A stretch of DNA of 24,790 bases. Origin: a virus. The position numbers were made by a program, and so were the translations under genes. The notes below the pieces were generated by a model that saw nothing but the letters and a program-made list of their open reading frames with translations, did no database searches and had not been told where the DNA came from. The stretch is from positions 1 through 24,790 of IMG/VR virus record IMGVR_UViG_3300036785_000428; one strand, 5' to 3'. Shown here piece after piece: positions 6,581 to 15,697 of this stretch; the first letter of the stretch is position 1; every line of letters begins with the position of its first letter.

Positions 6581-7348
6581 ATGTCGTTCATCAGCGACCT
6601 GTTTACAAATCAACCGGCGCAGCAGGCTGCTGCCGACACGACCAAATATGCGTTGCAGGGGCAGACCCAGGGCCTGGATGCGCTCACCGCGGCCAAGAAC
6701 GCGGCGCAGGGCTATTACGGCGGCGCAATCAATACGCTGGAGCAGGCAAAGAATTACTACTCGCCGATGCTCCCCGGTGCGCAGGGGGCATGGCAGCAAT
6801 ATGCCCAGCTCGTCGGCGCGGCGCCGGAGAGCACACCAGGCTCGGTGCAGGCGACGCTGGAGAGCCAGCCTGGTTTTCAGACCGCGATGGACCTCGGGCT
6901 GCAGGCGGCAAACCGGACCTCGGCTGCGGGCGGCATGGGCGCCTCGGGCAATGCGATTATGTCGGCAATGGATGTCTCACGCGGACTGGAAAGTCAGAAT
7001 ATCAATCAGTATGCGCAGCGGCTCCTGGCGATGGCCGGTTATGATCCCTCGATCGCACAGTCATTGTCCGGCATCAGCGGCGCACAGGCAGGGGTACAGG
7101 GCCAGCAGGCAGCTGCGGAAACGGCGTACGGCGGCAACGTCGCGGGCCTCGACGTCAATACGGCAAACGCGATCGGGACGGCGCAAGCCAATGCTGATCT
7201 CGCCAAGGCGCAGGCGGCATCCAATGTCTGGAGCGCAATCATGGGTGTTGCCGGACTGGGCGTAAATGCGGCCTCTGCCTTCATGCCGAAGAAGCTCACG
7301 ATTGCCGGCATCCCGGCCGCCGGCACGACGACGACGACGGGCGGATAA
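6581..7348 (+). CDS. Putative DNA ejection protein, P22 gp7-like
   Basis: A 255-residue Ala/Gln/Gly-rich protein. The composition and pattern fit small podovirus ejection (internal virion) proteins, which are packed in the head and leave with DNA to form a channel through the cell envelope. Features are the start MSFISDLFTNQPAQQAAADT, many Ala/Gln helices (YGGNVAGLDVNTANAIGTAQ; ANADLAKAQAASNVW) and a C-terminal Gly/Ala-rich hydrophobic stretch at about residues 213-235 (WSAIMGVAGLGVNAASAFM) that could insert in a membrane. P22 gp7 is about 229 residues and is followed by gp20 and gp16, the same order as here. I placed the start at ATG 6581, right after the 50-residue gene; longer in-frame extension upstream would overlap that gene entirely. 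Confidence 0.7.
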   Translation: MSFISDLFTNQPAQQAAADTTKYALQGQTQGLDALTAAKNAAQGYYGGAINTLEQAKNYYSPMLPGAQGAWQQYAQLVGAAPESTPGSVQATLESQPGFQTAMDLGLQAANRTSAAGGMGASGNAIMSAMDVSRGLESQNINQYAQRLLAMAGYDPSIAQSLSGISGAQAGVQGQQAAAETAYGGNVAGLDVNTANAIGTAQANADLAKAQAASNVWSAIMGVAGLGVNAASAFMPKKLTIAGIPAAGTTTTTGG

Positions 7349-7351
7349 GCC

Positions 7352-8623
7352 ATGGCAGCAGGTCCAGGCTGGGGTCCGCCCGCAATCGATGCCGGAGCAA
7401 TCTCGGGATTGCTCGATCCGTTCATCAAGCGGCAAAAGGAGGAGCGCGCCGCATCGTCACTCGCGCAGGGCATGAAAGCATTGCAGGCCGGCGACATGAG
7501 CGGAGCCGCGGCGGCGATGGAGGGGCTCGCGGCAGACAGTCCGACGCTCGCCGCCCATATGATGGCTCAGTTCACGGCGCAGCAGCAGCTTAATGAGACC
7601 AGACAGCAGCACGGTGTTGAAACCTACTACAAGGGAATAACGCCGCATGTGGTTGGCGAGGGACCGTTTGGCAAGGACTACGAAAAGCCTGGGTTGCCGC
7701 CCGGCTACAAGCTGCCCTTTGGAGCATCAGCGCAGCCTGGCGCGACTGGCGCAACGGTGCAGCCGCAGCCAACACAGCAGGGAAGCGTCAATTCGCAGCT
7801 GATTGCCGCGTTGCGCAGCGGCAAGACCGGCGATGAATTCCTGGCAATGGTGCCGGCGGAATACCACGGCCTGATCAAGCAGCTCGCCAACTACGAGCAG
7901 GATCCGCGGCGCTATCAGGCGATGGGGAAGAACGAGATCCTCGGGCTCGCACAGGCCTACAAACCGGATTACCAGCCGGGCAACTATGAGTCTGTCAGAC
8001 TGACCAAGAGCGGCTTGCAGCAGGGCACTCCGAACAGCACCGGCGGCCAGGTCAAGAACCTGAGCGTGGCGAGCCATCATGTGGAAGCGCTGTATCGGCT
8101 GCGCGACCTGATGACGGAAAACCATGTCTCTCCGACCGACAGTGCGACCGTCAACAGATTGCTGCAGGTCGTGTCCAAGGAATTCAATGACCCGACGCTG
8201 GCGAGTTGGGATGCATTGCGTGCAGTAGTCGCGCCGGAGATCCAAAACGTCATCAGTCAAGGGAAGGGTGGCACCGGACACGAGCGCGAGACACTGGCAA
8301 GGATCCTGGCACCAAACTCCAATGCATCATCCTCCTTCGCTGTTCTCGATACGCTGAAGGGAGCAATGGCGCCGCGGTTCGCAGCGCTGAAGCAACAAGT
8401 CGATCAGGGTTTCCATGGCTCGATGCCGTTTCACTACGCTGGGTATCTCCTTCCAGCGGCCAAGCTGAACACGCTGGAGGCAACCGGTGTCAATGTGGCC
8501 GGGCTTACGCCAAAGGCAGTCGAAACGTTGTTTCGAAACCGCGACAAGCCGAATGCGCTGAAACAATTCGATGCACAATTTGGCGAGGGCCGTGCCGAGG
8601 AGGTGCTCAATGGCCTCCGATGA
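7352..8623 (+). CDS. Putative DNA ejection protein, P22 gp20 position
   Basis: A 423-residue soluble-looking protein. The N-terminal 85 residues are helical (GAISGLLDPFIKRQKEERAA; ALQAGDMSGAAAAMEGLAAD; LAAHMMAQFTAQQQL). A Pro/Gly-rich linker follows at about residues 105-145, then a helical C-terminal half with LASWDALRAVVAPEIQNVIS and LDTLKGAMAPRFAALKQQVD. The last 40 residues (TPKAVETLFRNRDKPNALKQ; FDAQFGEGRAEEVLNGL) resemble the tail end seen in large phage internal proteins. Position and size parallel P22 gp20 (about 471 residues). It starts three bases after the gp7-like stop, and its final 14 bases contain the start of the next gene, so translation is coupled. I recognise no enzymatic motif. 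Confidence 0.6.
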   Translation: MAAGPGWGPPAIDAGAISGLLDPFIKRQKEERAASSLAQGMKALQAGDMSGAAAAMEGLAADSPTLAAHMMAQFTAQQQLNETRQQHGVETYYKGITPHVVGEGPFGKDYEKPGLPPGYKLPFGASAQPGATGATVQPQPTQQGSVNSQLIAALRSGKTGDEFLAMVPAEYHGLIKQLANYEQDPRRYQAMGKNEILGLAQAYKPDYQPGNYESVRLTKSGLQQGTPNSTGGQVKNLSVASHHVEALYRLRDLMTENHVSPTDSATVNRLLQVVSKEFNDPTLASWDALRAVVAPEIQNVISQGKGGTGHERETLARILAPNSNASSSFAVLDTLKGAMAPRFAALKQQVDQGFHGSMPFHYAGYLLPAAKLNTLEATGVNVAGLTPKAVETLFRNRDKPNALKQFDAQFGEGRAEEVLNGLR

Positions 8624-10730
8624 GCAGATCGATTTTGGTCCGGTGCGCCCAGGTTTCGTGAAGGCTGAAAAGAAGCCTGAGACCGAGAAAAAAAAGAGCG
8701 AATTCGATTTTGGTCCGGTCGCGCCGGAGCGCAAGCCGGTCAGCGTGAATGAGGTCGGCATGCTCGAAGCGGCGGCGCGTGGTTTTGGCTCCGGCGCTAC
8801 CTACGGCTTCCTGCCGCAGGTCATTGGCGGGCTGACGGCGGGAGCGACGACTTCGCCGGATCTGACCGGAATGCCGGAGCTCGGTGGTGGGGTTTCGGAA
8901 GAAGATCTGAGGAAGATGGGCGAGACCTACAAGCGGGTGAGCACGGAGCAGCGTGCGCGCCAGCAGGAAGCCGAAGCGCAGCATCCTTATGTCTATGGCG
9001 GCGGCGAATTTGTCGGCGGTGCAGTGGCGCCGGTGCCGGTGCCGGCAGGCTCGATCGCCGCCAGGCTGGTTGTCAATCGCCTGGGTCGCCGGATGATCGG
9101 TGGCGGGATAGCCGGTGGCGTGGGTAGTGCCGCGCAGACCGTGGGGCAGTCACAGGGCGAGGCTACGCCCGGCGAGGTTGGCCTGAACGCCTTGATCGGA
9201 ACGGGCGTGGGAACCGCGTTTCCGGTCGTTGGCAAGGCTATCAAATACCCGGCGACGGCGGCGATGGAAAAGCTCGGCATCGGCCGGCTGCCGATCGCGC
9301 GCGACGTCGAAGGCGAAGCGGCGCGCGAGATCCAGGTGGCGCGCACGGCGGCCCAGGCCGAGCGGCAGGCCGTGCAGGCGCAGGGCTACGAGCCGCATAT
9401 GTTGCCCGAGGGTGCGGTCGGCACCGGGGAGGCAATGCCGATCGACGTCTTGGGCGCCAGCGGACGCGATCTGGCGCGCGCCGCCAGCAATATCTCCCCG
9501 ACTGCGAGTGGCATCCTGCGGGGTCCGCTGGAGGCGCGGCGCGCCAGCCAGGCAGCGCGTTACGAGGCCGAGCTCCCGGCGACGCAGACCGAGCACATCG
9601 GCGAACGTCGCGAGCAGCTTGCGCGTGCCAATCCAGAGACTACGCGCGCTTATGACATCGCGCGCGAGCTCGGTGACGGCCGGATTGACCTGCAGACACC
9701 CGGCATGCAGCGGCTGATACAGATGCCGACCGTGATGGCGGCGTTCCGGCAGCTGCGCGGGCAGCTCGACGACGCGCACCAGGTGGATACTTTCCTGCGC
9801 GAGACCCGCGGTCTGCCGGCGCGATCGCAGCCCAGCATCCAGGATCTGGCGGTATGGGATCTGGTCAAGCGCAATCTCGATGCGCGCTACAACCGGATTG
9901 CCGGCAAGGATCCTGGGCGAGCTCGCACCATCGATGCCGAGCGGGGGATCCTGCGCGATGAAATGGACCGGCAGGTGCCCGAGTATGCGCAAGCGCGAAG
10001 CTCGGCACGCGCCGATATCATGACCCGCAATGCGCTCGAAGAGGGCCGCGCGTTCCTGACCAAAGGCGATATCTACGAGACCCAGCACGCAATGGCGGAG
10101 ATGCAGCGCTATGCGCCTGGCGCAGTGCGCGAATTCCAGGAAGGGTTCGTACAGGCGCTGCGGGAGCAGGCGCGAAGCAAGGCCACGGCCGGTAATCTGT
10201 TTGCTCAGATCAAGGACAATCCGAAGTTGCTGGAACGCATGCAGCTGGTATTGGGGCCGCAGCGGACCGCGGCGCTGGAGCAATTGCGCCATCGTGAGAC
10301 CATCATGCAGTCGGCGCTGGAGGCAGTCGTAGGCAATTCAACCACGGCGCGGCAATTGCTCAATGCGGCGCGGGCATCGGGCGCGGGCGCCTTGGCGACG
10401 CCTATCGCGACTGGGGCTGCCGTGACAGGTGCTGATTGGCTGCTCGATCTCAGCCACACCTGGATGACCAACGGATTGAGCGTCGGGCTTGCGGCCAGGG
10501 GCTTGCAGATGGCGCTCAACCGGCGCGGTATTACGGCCGACCGTCAGGTCGCGGACCGCATTGCGCAGATGCTGGTCTCGCGCGATCCGCAGCAACTCAG
10601 CCGGCTGGCGGCGATCGCCAATCGGGTGCCACCGCTGCAGCAGGCGTTGAGCAGTCTCACGGACGTGGCGACACAGGCTGTGGCCAAAGGCACTGCAGCG
10701 ATATTGCCTGAACAGAGGGCGGCGCAATGA
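8610..10730 (+). CDS. Large DNA ejection / internal virion protein, P22 gp16 position
   Basis: A 706-residue protein, third in the ejection set, where P22 has gp16 (about 609 residues). The N-terminus carries two copies of a DFGPV motif 25 residues apart. Residues about 50-220 contain Gly/Ala-rich segments typical of phage internal proteins (ARGFGSGATYGFLPQVIGG; YVYGGGEFVGGAVAPVP; MIGGGIAGGVGSAAQTVG; NALIGTGVGTAFPVVGKA) that may insert in membrane. The rest is long-helical, with a second hydrophobic Ala/Gly stretch near residues 585-610 (ASGAGALATPIATGAAVTGA). ATG 8610 is favoured over ATG 8571 because GAGGAGG lies just upstream of 8610 and the MASDEQ start gives a sensible protein. No lytic transglycosylase motif is evident. 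Its stop overlaps the next start (ATGA). Confidence 0.65.
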   Translation: MASDEQIDFGPVRPGFVKAEKKPETEKKKSEFDFGPVAPERKPVSVNEVGMLEAAARGFGSGATYGFLPQVIGGLTAGATTSPDLTGMPELGGGVSEEDLRKMGETYKRVSTEQRARQQEAEAQHPYVYGGGEFVGGAVAPVPVPAGSIAARLVVNRLGRRMIGGGIAGGVGSAAQTVGQSQGEATPGEVGLNALIGTGVGTAFPVVGKAIKYPATAAMEKLGIGRLPIARDVEGEAAREIQVARTAAQAERQAVQAQGYEPHMLPEGAVGTGEAMPIDVLGASGRDLARAASNISPTASGILRGPLEARRASQAARYEAELPATQTEHIGERREQLARANPETTRAYDIARELGDGRIDLQTPGMQRLIQMPTVMAAFRQLRGQLDDAHQVDTFLRETRGLPARSQPSIQDLAVWDLVKRNLDARYNRIAGKDPGRARTIDAERGILRDEMDRQVPEYAQARSSARADIMTRNALEEGRAFLTKGDIYETQHAMAEMQRYAPGAVREFQEGFVQALREQARSKATAGNLFAQIKDNPKLLERMQLVLGPQRTAALEQLRHRETIMQSALEAVVGNSTTARQLLNAARASGAGALATPIATGAAVTGADWLLDLSHTWMTNGLSVGLAARGLQMALNRRGITADRQVADRIAQMLVSRDPQQLSRLAAIANRVPPLQQALSSLTDVATQAVAKGTAAILPEQRAAQ
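8629..8719 (+). repeat. 16-bp in-frame direct repeat encoding DFGPV
   Basis: TCGATTTTGGTCCGGT occurs at 8629-8644 and again, identically, at 8704-8719, 75 bases (25 codons) apart and in frame. Each encodes a D-F-G-P-V core followed by a proline (IDFGPVRPG and FDFGPVAPE). The intervening codons are Lys/Glu-rich and unrelated, so the motif itself appears selected or recently copied. Confidence 0.7.
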
Positions 10731-11737
10731 GCGGCATCATCATGCTGTGCGGGCAACAGCAGCTCGACAACCAGGGCGATCCACTGGTTGGCGGGCTTGT
10801 CTACATGCTGCAGTCCGGGACGCTTATTCAACAATCCGGTTTCCGTGACGCCGCGCTGCTGAATGCCTGGCCAAACCCATTGCAGCTTGATGCTTCCGGC
10901 CGGGTGCCCCTGATCTGGTTTGCTGATGGCACGATCCGCATCCGTATTACCGATCGCACCGGCATCGTGTTGTTTGATGCTGATCAGCTGCCGGTGCTGG
11001 GCTCGAGCTCGGGTGGCGGCGGTGGCGGTGGAGGCACTGGTGATCCCAATGCACAGTACATTACCGGTGATCTGAAATTGCGTTACGGCACCGGTGTGCT
11101 GGCCGGCTTCGTGCGCGCCAATGGTCTTACGATCGGCAACACTGGCAGCTCGGCAACGGAATTTGCGGATCCAACGGCGCAAAATCTGTTTCAGTATTTG
11201 TGGAACCTGAACGATAACGTTGACTTGCCGGTGTTTCCCTCGCGTGGTGCGAGTGCGGCTGCGGACTGGGCGGCAACCGGGCCGTGGAAAACGATCCAGT
11301 TGCCGGACTTTCGCGGGCTGGTCCCGGCCGGGCTCGACGATATGGGGAACGCGCGGGCTACCCGGCTCACGAATTTCAACTTCACCGGACCCAAGGATGC
11401 GATTGTGCTCGGTGCCGCGGCCGGGCGGCAATTCATCCAGCTCACAATAGCGCAATTGGCGGCGCACAATCATGCCGCCTTCATATTCGACCCGACGCAT
11501 ACGCACGGCATTTCTCCCAGTACTATTCGCAACCAGGCTAGCTCGGGCGCGAATGTTACCGGGGGTGCCATCGGGCTGGCGCTGCCCACCGACGTACCGG
11601 CCTCAATCGCAGCCGCTGCCACGGGCGTGCGGGTGACGGATGGATCAACTCTGGATGTGACGGGAACTCAGGGCTCGTCGCAGCCGATCCAAAGCGTACC
11701 GCCGATGCGATGCATCACTTATTACGTGAGGTTGTGA
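10727..11737 (+). CDS. Tail fibre with collar domain (receptor binding)
   Basis: A 336-residue virion protein in three parts. Residues 1-90 resemble the attachment domain of podophage fibres: DNQGDPLVGGLVYMLQSGTL, NPLQLDASGRVPLIWFADG and IRIRITDRTGIVLFDAD. This is the 'output field' pattern seen at the head of many tail fibres and tailspikes. Residues about 93-105 are a Ser/Gly linker ([11 protein letters not shown]). The remainder is a tail-collar-type domain with DFRGLVPAGLDDMG, the histidine-rich AQLAAHNHAAFIFDPTHTHG and the closing SVPPMRCITYYVRL. HNH and HTH repeats in such collars can coordinate metal in trimeric fibre tips. The start overlaps the previous stop (ATGA), linking ejection and adsorption genes in one operon. 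Confidence 0.8.
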   Translation: MSGIIMLCGQQQLDNQGDPLVGGLVYMLQSGTLIQQSGFRDAALLNAWPNPLQLDASGRVPLIWFADGTIRIRITDRTGIVLFDADQLPVLGSSSGGGGGGGGTGDPNAQYITGDLKLRYGTGVLAGFVRANGLTIGNTGSSATEFADPTAQNLFQYLWNLNDNVDLPVFPSRGASAAADWAATGPWKTIQLPDFRGLVPAGLDDMGNARATRLTNFNFTGPKDAIVLGAAAGRQFIQLTIAQLAAHNHAAFIFDPTHTHGISPSTIRNQASSGANVTGGAIGLALPTDVPASIAAAATGVRVTDGSTLDVTGTQGSSQPIQSVPPMRCITYYVRL

Positions 11738-11738
11738 G

Positions 11739-12152
11739 ATGGCGTACGGCGGGTTTCTCAGCGAAGTCAGCAACCGCGCCAGCTGGATCGACGTGGTCGA
11801 GGTTACTGATCTTGAAGACGGCTCGCCGATCGACCTGACGCAGGCGCAGGAAATTGTGGTGCAGGTCGTGTCGCGCATCTATGACAACTACTATCGCTAC
11901 GATTACGGGTTCGGTGTTGGCGGCTACACTGGCGCCTGGCAAATCATCGCGACATTGTCGGGTGGCAAGATCGTGCTGATCCAGCCCGGCATGTTTCAGT
12001 TCTCGTTCACGCGATCGGAAATGAACACGCTGCCGGGCGGTGACTATGATGTCGGCATGACGATTACGATCGATGACATCACCACGGAGATCTTTATCGG
12101 GCAGGTGCCAATCCGCGAGGGTATCGTGACGATACAGGCAGGTGCGGCATGA
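11739..12152 (+). CDS. Small beta-rich tail-associated hypothetical protein
   Basis: A 137-residue protein of alternating strand pattern ([67 protein letters not shown]). The order 'lineage of strand, Asp-Leu-Thr, strand, E-M-x-x-L-P-G-G-D-Y' resembles small beta-sandwich proteins placed next to phage fibres, some of which act as fibre-attachment or baseplate adaptor domains. It has no signal peptide and no membrane segment. It starts one base after the collar-fibre stop, and its own stop overlaps the giant fibre's ATG. Role in docking one of the fibres is inference from location. Confidence 0.6.
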   Translation: MAYGGFLSEVSNRASWIDVVEVTDLEDGSPIDLTQAQEIVVQVVSRIYDNYYRYDYGFGVGGYTGAWQIIATLSGGKIVLIQPGMFQFSFTRSEMNTLPGGDYDVGMTITIDDITTEIFIGQVPIREGIVTIQAGAA

Positions 12153-15100
12153 GCATGTTCCCCTCTTCGCGCCCCAACATTGGGGTGCGGGTTCTGAGCA
12201 AGCTGCCGGCGACATTGACTGCCAGCGGCGGGCTCGCAGTCAGCAAGGTCGGTGGCGTCTGGACCTTCATGCCAGACTGGAGCCAGCTCCAGCTGATTAC
12301 ACCGACGGCGACGCTCAGTCCGGCCACCAGAGAACTGTGGGTCCGCGATCCGATTGCAAACATTTACAACCGCATGACGCTGGCCGGTCTCGGCCAGGCG
12401 CTGTGGTGGGGCACGTCTTCGACCTCGCTGCCGATCGCAACCGGACCGGCGACGTTCACGACACAGAGCGGCAAGGACTGGATGCCTGGCATGTTTCTGC
12501 AGGCAAGCAGTGCATCGTCGATCACCAATTTCATGGTCGGTCAGGTGACGAGCTATGTCGGCAACCTGCTCACGCTCAACGTCACTGCGAGCTCCGGTTC
12601 TGGCTCGCATGCGGACTGGACACTGATCCCGTCGGGGGCAGGTGGCGGTGGCGGCGGTGGTGGTGGCGTGACACCAATGGCCGTCAACATCCAGACCTTT
12701 CCTGCGTCCGGCACATACACGCCATCGCCGGGGATGTCATACGCCGTCATCGAGTGCATCGGCGGCGGCGGCGGTGGCGGCGGGACCATTGTCGGCGCCA
12801 ACGTTTCCTGGGGCGGTGGCGGCGGCTCGGGCGGGTATTCACGTAAGGTCATGTCGGCGACGGTCATCGGCGCCTCGATGGCGGTCACGGTTGGAGCAGC
12901 GGGTTCCGCTGGCGGCCCAGCCGGAACGGGCGGCGCCGGTGGCGACAGCAGCTTTGGTACATTCTGTGTTGCCAAGGGCGGCCAGGGCGGTGCGGGTTTC
13001 ACTCCTGCGTCATCGACCCTCGGCTCATTGACGGGGCTCGGCGGTGTTGTCGGCACGGGCGATGTCGTGGCCGGCGGCGCGCCGGGGGACAAGTCGGGAA
13101 TGGGCACGCCTATCGGCGGATCCACGGCGGTTGGCGGGAGCAGTGCGCTCGGTGGCGGCGGCGCGCAGATGATGCCGGGGGCGAACCAGGGGTTCGCGGG
13201 CCTCGATGCGCTGAACTACGGTTCTGGCGGCGGCGGTGGAGTACAGAGCAATGGTGGCACCCCCGTGGGCGGAGGAAAGGGCTCCGCTGGTGTGGTCATC
13301 ATTACCGAATTCATCAGCGGCACCGGTGGCGGCGGGAGCGGGACGGTCAACTCCGGGACTACCGGTCAGCTTGCCTTTTATGCGGCTTCCGGGACTGCGG
13401 TAAGCGGTGCGTCCGGCGCGCAGGCTACCGCGGCGCTCAATATGTTCACTGCCACGCTGCAGGGCGTGGTCCCCTTGTCGGGTGGTGGTACCGCCAATTT
13501 CCTGCGTGCGGATGGAGCGTGGGTGGCTCCTCCAGGCGGCAGTGGCGGCAGTCTTACGGTCGGCACATCGCCAATCAGCGGCGGCACTTCTACACGTGTG
13601 CTCTACGATAATGCCGGCGTGCTGGGCGAGTACACTAATGTCCAGCTGACCGCGTTGATGCAGCTGTTTACCACGGCGCTCAGTGGCGCTGTTCCTTCGT
13701 CCGGTGGCGGTACGGTCAATTTTCTTCGTGCTGACGGTTCCTGGGCTGCTCCTGCAGGCGGCGGCAGTGGGACGGTAGGAGCGGGAACAACAAATCAGAT
13801 TGCTTTCTACAGCGCGAGCGGAACGGCGGTTCAGGGCGAGACCCTGCTGCAGGCGGTCAACATGCCTGCGTTCACCGGAGACGTGACCAGTCCAGCTGGA
13901 TCTTTGGTGAACACCATCGCTGCCGGTGCGGTGACCAACAGCAAACTTGCCACGATGGTGACGGGCACCATCAAGGGAAACAACTCCGGCTCTACTGGAG
14001 CGCCGCTCGATCTGACGTCGACACAAGCAACAGCGATGCTCAACCCGTTCACCTCCACACTGCAGGGTGTGGTCACGGCGAGCGCAGGTGGCACCACGAA
14101 CTTTCTGCGGGCAGATGGAGCCTGGGCAGTCCCTGCGGGCGGCGGCAGCGGAACGCCGCTCTCCATAAGCGTTCAGACTTTCACGGCGTCCGGTACCTAT
14201 ACGCCTACTCCCGGCACCGCTTACGCCATCGTCGAGTGCGTGGGCTCCGGTGGTGGAGGTGGTGGCTGCGCTGTCAGCGCCGGTGTCACCTGGGGCGGTG
14301 GCGGTGGCTCAGGTGGGTACTCGCGTAAGATCCTCTCCGCGGCGGCGATCGGGGCCTCGCAGACAATCACGGTAGGTGCAGCTGGCGCCGGCGCAACTTC
14401 CGGCACCGCTGGCTCAGGTGGCTCAGGTGGCGATGTAAGCTTTGGCACGCTCTGTATAGGCAAGGGCGGCCAGGGCGGCGCTGGCTACACAGGATCCGGC
14501 ATCGGCGATGCGACAGGGGTTGGTGGCGTTGCTGGGACTGGCGATGTTACGGCAGCGGGCGAGACTGGTGGCAAGTCAGGTGCGGGCAACACTGCTACTG
14601 TTCCATCGGCATATGGCGGCAGCAGCACCTGGGGTGGTGGCGGCGCCCAGACAATTCCTGGGGCAGCAGCAGGAAACGATGGGCTTCCAGCCAGCAACTA
14701 CGGATCAGGCGGCGGCGGCGGTATCCAGAACGGTGCTGCAACGCCTCCCGGTGGTGGCAATGGTTCTGCTGGCATAGTCGTCGTCACCGAGTTCAGCGGC
14801 TTCGGCGGCACCGGGACGGTCAGCTCGGGGACTGCCGGCTCGCTGGCTTACTACTCGGCGACCGGGACTACCGTAGTCGCTGCGACCGCAGCGCAGGCAA
14901 CCGCATCGCTCAACGTCTTTACCGCGGCGCTGAAGGGGCTTGCACCGCTCTCCGGAGGCGGCACTACTAATTTCTTGCGGGCTGACGGAACGTGGGCAGC
15001 GCCTGCTGGAGGCGGCGGGGTCAATGCGGGAACTATCAATCAGCTCGCCTACTATGCCGCAGCGGGCTCTACCGTATCAGGTGAGACCCTGTTGCAGGCA

Positions 15101-15697
15101 GTCAACCATCCTGCGCTCACGGGAGATGTGACCTGCACCGCCGGCACGGTAGCGACTACGATTGCTGCTGCTGCCGTCACGAACGCCAAGATGGCGAACA
15201 TGGCGGCCAGTACGATTAAGGGCAATAATACAGGATTGGCAGCTGCTCCACTTGATTTAACGGTAGCACAGACCACGGCGCTGCTCGCCATTTTCACGAC
15301 CGCCTTGCAGGGCCTCGTGCCTGCGAGCGGTGGTGGTACCACCAATTTCTTGCGAGCGGACGGGACGTGGAACACGCCAGGGATCCCGATCAACAATCAG
15401 AGCGCGGCTTATACGGCTGTGCTCGGTGATGCAAACACTGCGATCACGCATCCAACTACAGATAATACGGCGAGGACGTTCACCATCCCAGCTAACGCCA
15501 GCGTGGCTTATCCGATCGGGACCACGCTCACGTTCGTCAACATGATAAACACGCTGACCATAGCCATCACGACAGACACCATGACGCTAGCAGGCGCCGG
15601 CACTACTGGCTCTCGAACCCTCGCTGCCAATGGCATTGCCACGGCGCTGAAGCTTACCTCGACGACGTGGCTGATCTCCGGGACGGGGCTGACCTGA
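12149..15697 (+). CDS. Giant repeat-containing tail fibre with two glycine-rich domains
   Basis: A 1182-residue fibre. Residues about 105-165 carry a common phage-fibre module ([50 protein letters not shown]). Residues about 179-390 and 673-885 are paralogous glycine-rich domains ([51 protein letters not shown]; closing VVIITEF or IVVVTEF). These resemble glycine-rich adhesin domains that can pack as polyglycine helices. Between and after them are five cassettes ending NFLRADGxW and two longer blocks of the form LLQAVN.PA.TGDVT..AG with AVTN.K.A and IKGNN. The C-terminus is a threonine-rich beta region ([36 protein letters not shown]) without an S74 chaperone. It likely contacts the host receptor. 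Confidence 0.75.
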   Translation: MSMFPSSRPNIGVRVLSKLPATLTASGGLAVSKVGGVWTFMPDWSQLQLITPTATLSPATRELWVRDPIANIYNRMTLAGLGQALWWGTSSTSLPIATGPATFTTQSGKDWMPGMFLQASSASSITNFMVGQVTSYVGNLLTLNVTASSGSGSHADWTLIPSGAGGGGGGGGGVTPMAVNIQTFPASGTYTPSPGMSYAVIECIGGGGGGGGTIVGANVSWGGGGGSGGYSRKVMSATVIGASMAVTVGAAGSAGGPAGTGGAGGDSSFGTFCVAKGGQGGAGFTPASSTLGSLTGLGGVVGTGDVVAGGAPGDKSGMGTPIGGSTAVGGSSALGGGGAQMMPGANQGFAGLDALNYGSGGGGGVQSNGGTPVGGGKGSAGVVIITEFISGTGGGGSGTVNSGTTGQLAFYAASGTAVSGASGAQATAALNMFTATLQGVVPLSGGGTANFLRADGAWVAPPGGSGGSLTVGTSPISGGTSTRVLYDNAGVLGEYTNVQLTALMQLFTTALSGAVPSSGGGTVNFLRADGSWAAPAGGGSGTVGAGTTNQIAFYSASGTAVQGETLLQAVNMPAFTGDVTSPAGSLVNTIAAGAVTNSKLATMVTGTIKGNNSGSTGAPLDLTSTQATAMLNPFTSTLQGVVTASAGGTTNFLRADGAWAVPAGGGSGTPLSISVQTFTASGTYTPTPGTAYAIVECVGSGGGGGGCAVSAGVTWGGGGGSGGYSRKILSAAAIGASQTITVGAAGAGATSGTAGSGGSGGDVSFGTLCIGKGGQGGAGYTGSGIGDATGVGGVAGTGDVTAAGETGGKSGAGNTATVPSAYGGSSTWGGGGAQTIPGAAAGNDGLPASNYGSGGGGGIQNGAATPPGGGNGSAGIVVVTEFSGFGGTGTVSSGTAGSLAYYSATGTTVVAATAAQATASLNVFTAALKGLAPLSGGGTTNFLRADGTWAAPAGGGGVNAGTINQLAYYAAAGSTVSGETLLQAVNHPALTGDVTCTAGTVATTIAAAAVTNAKMANMAASTIKGNNTGLAAAPLDLTVAQTTALLAIFTTALQGLVPASGGGTTNFLRADGTWNTPGIPINNQSAAYTAVLGDANTAITHPTTDNTARTFTIPANASVAYPIGTTLTFVNMINTLTIAITTDTMTLAGAGTTGSRTLAANGIATALKLTSTTWLISGTGLT
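12682..15383 (+). repeat. Internal duplication in the giant fibre gene
   Basis: Unit 1 (about 12682-14145) is a glycine-rich domain followed by three NFLRADG cassettes (about 13495, 13715 and 14100). Unit 2 (about 14164-15383) is a glycine-rich domain followed by two (about 14968 and 15345). The unit 1 cassette with [19 protein letters not shown] has no counterpart in unit 2. Protein similarity is clear while codons differ widely, so the duplication is old or the copies were kept apart by selection against recombination. Confidence 0.7.

Noticed and set aside
8571-8609. Longer start for the gp16-like protein at ATG 8571
   Set aside because: The extra 13 residues are unlike a phage N-terminus and lack a ribosome site, whereas GAGGAGG precedes ATG 8610.
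9150-10292. 380-residue minus-strand frame in the gp16-like gene
   Set aside because: It is a shadow of the coding strand, rich in Arg/Leu/His without motifs, and the plus-strand protein is coherent throughout.
13025-14026. 333-residue minus-strand frame in the giant fibre gene
   Set aside because: It is antisense to glycine-rich repeats, where open frames appear readily, and the translation is Arg/Ser/Ala shadow composition.
12640-15020. Repeated GGTGGC-type tracts that could look like a CRISPR or satellite array
   Set aside because: They encode glycine runs in frame, with irregular spacing and no spacers, so they are part of the fibre protein.
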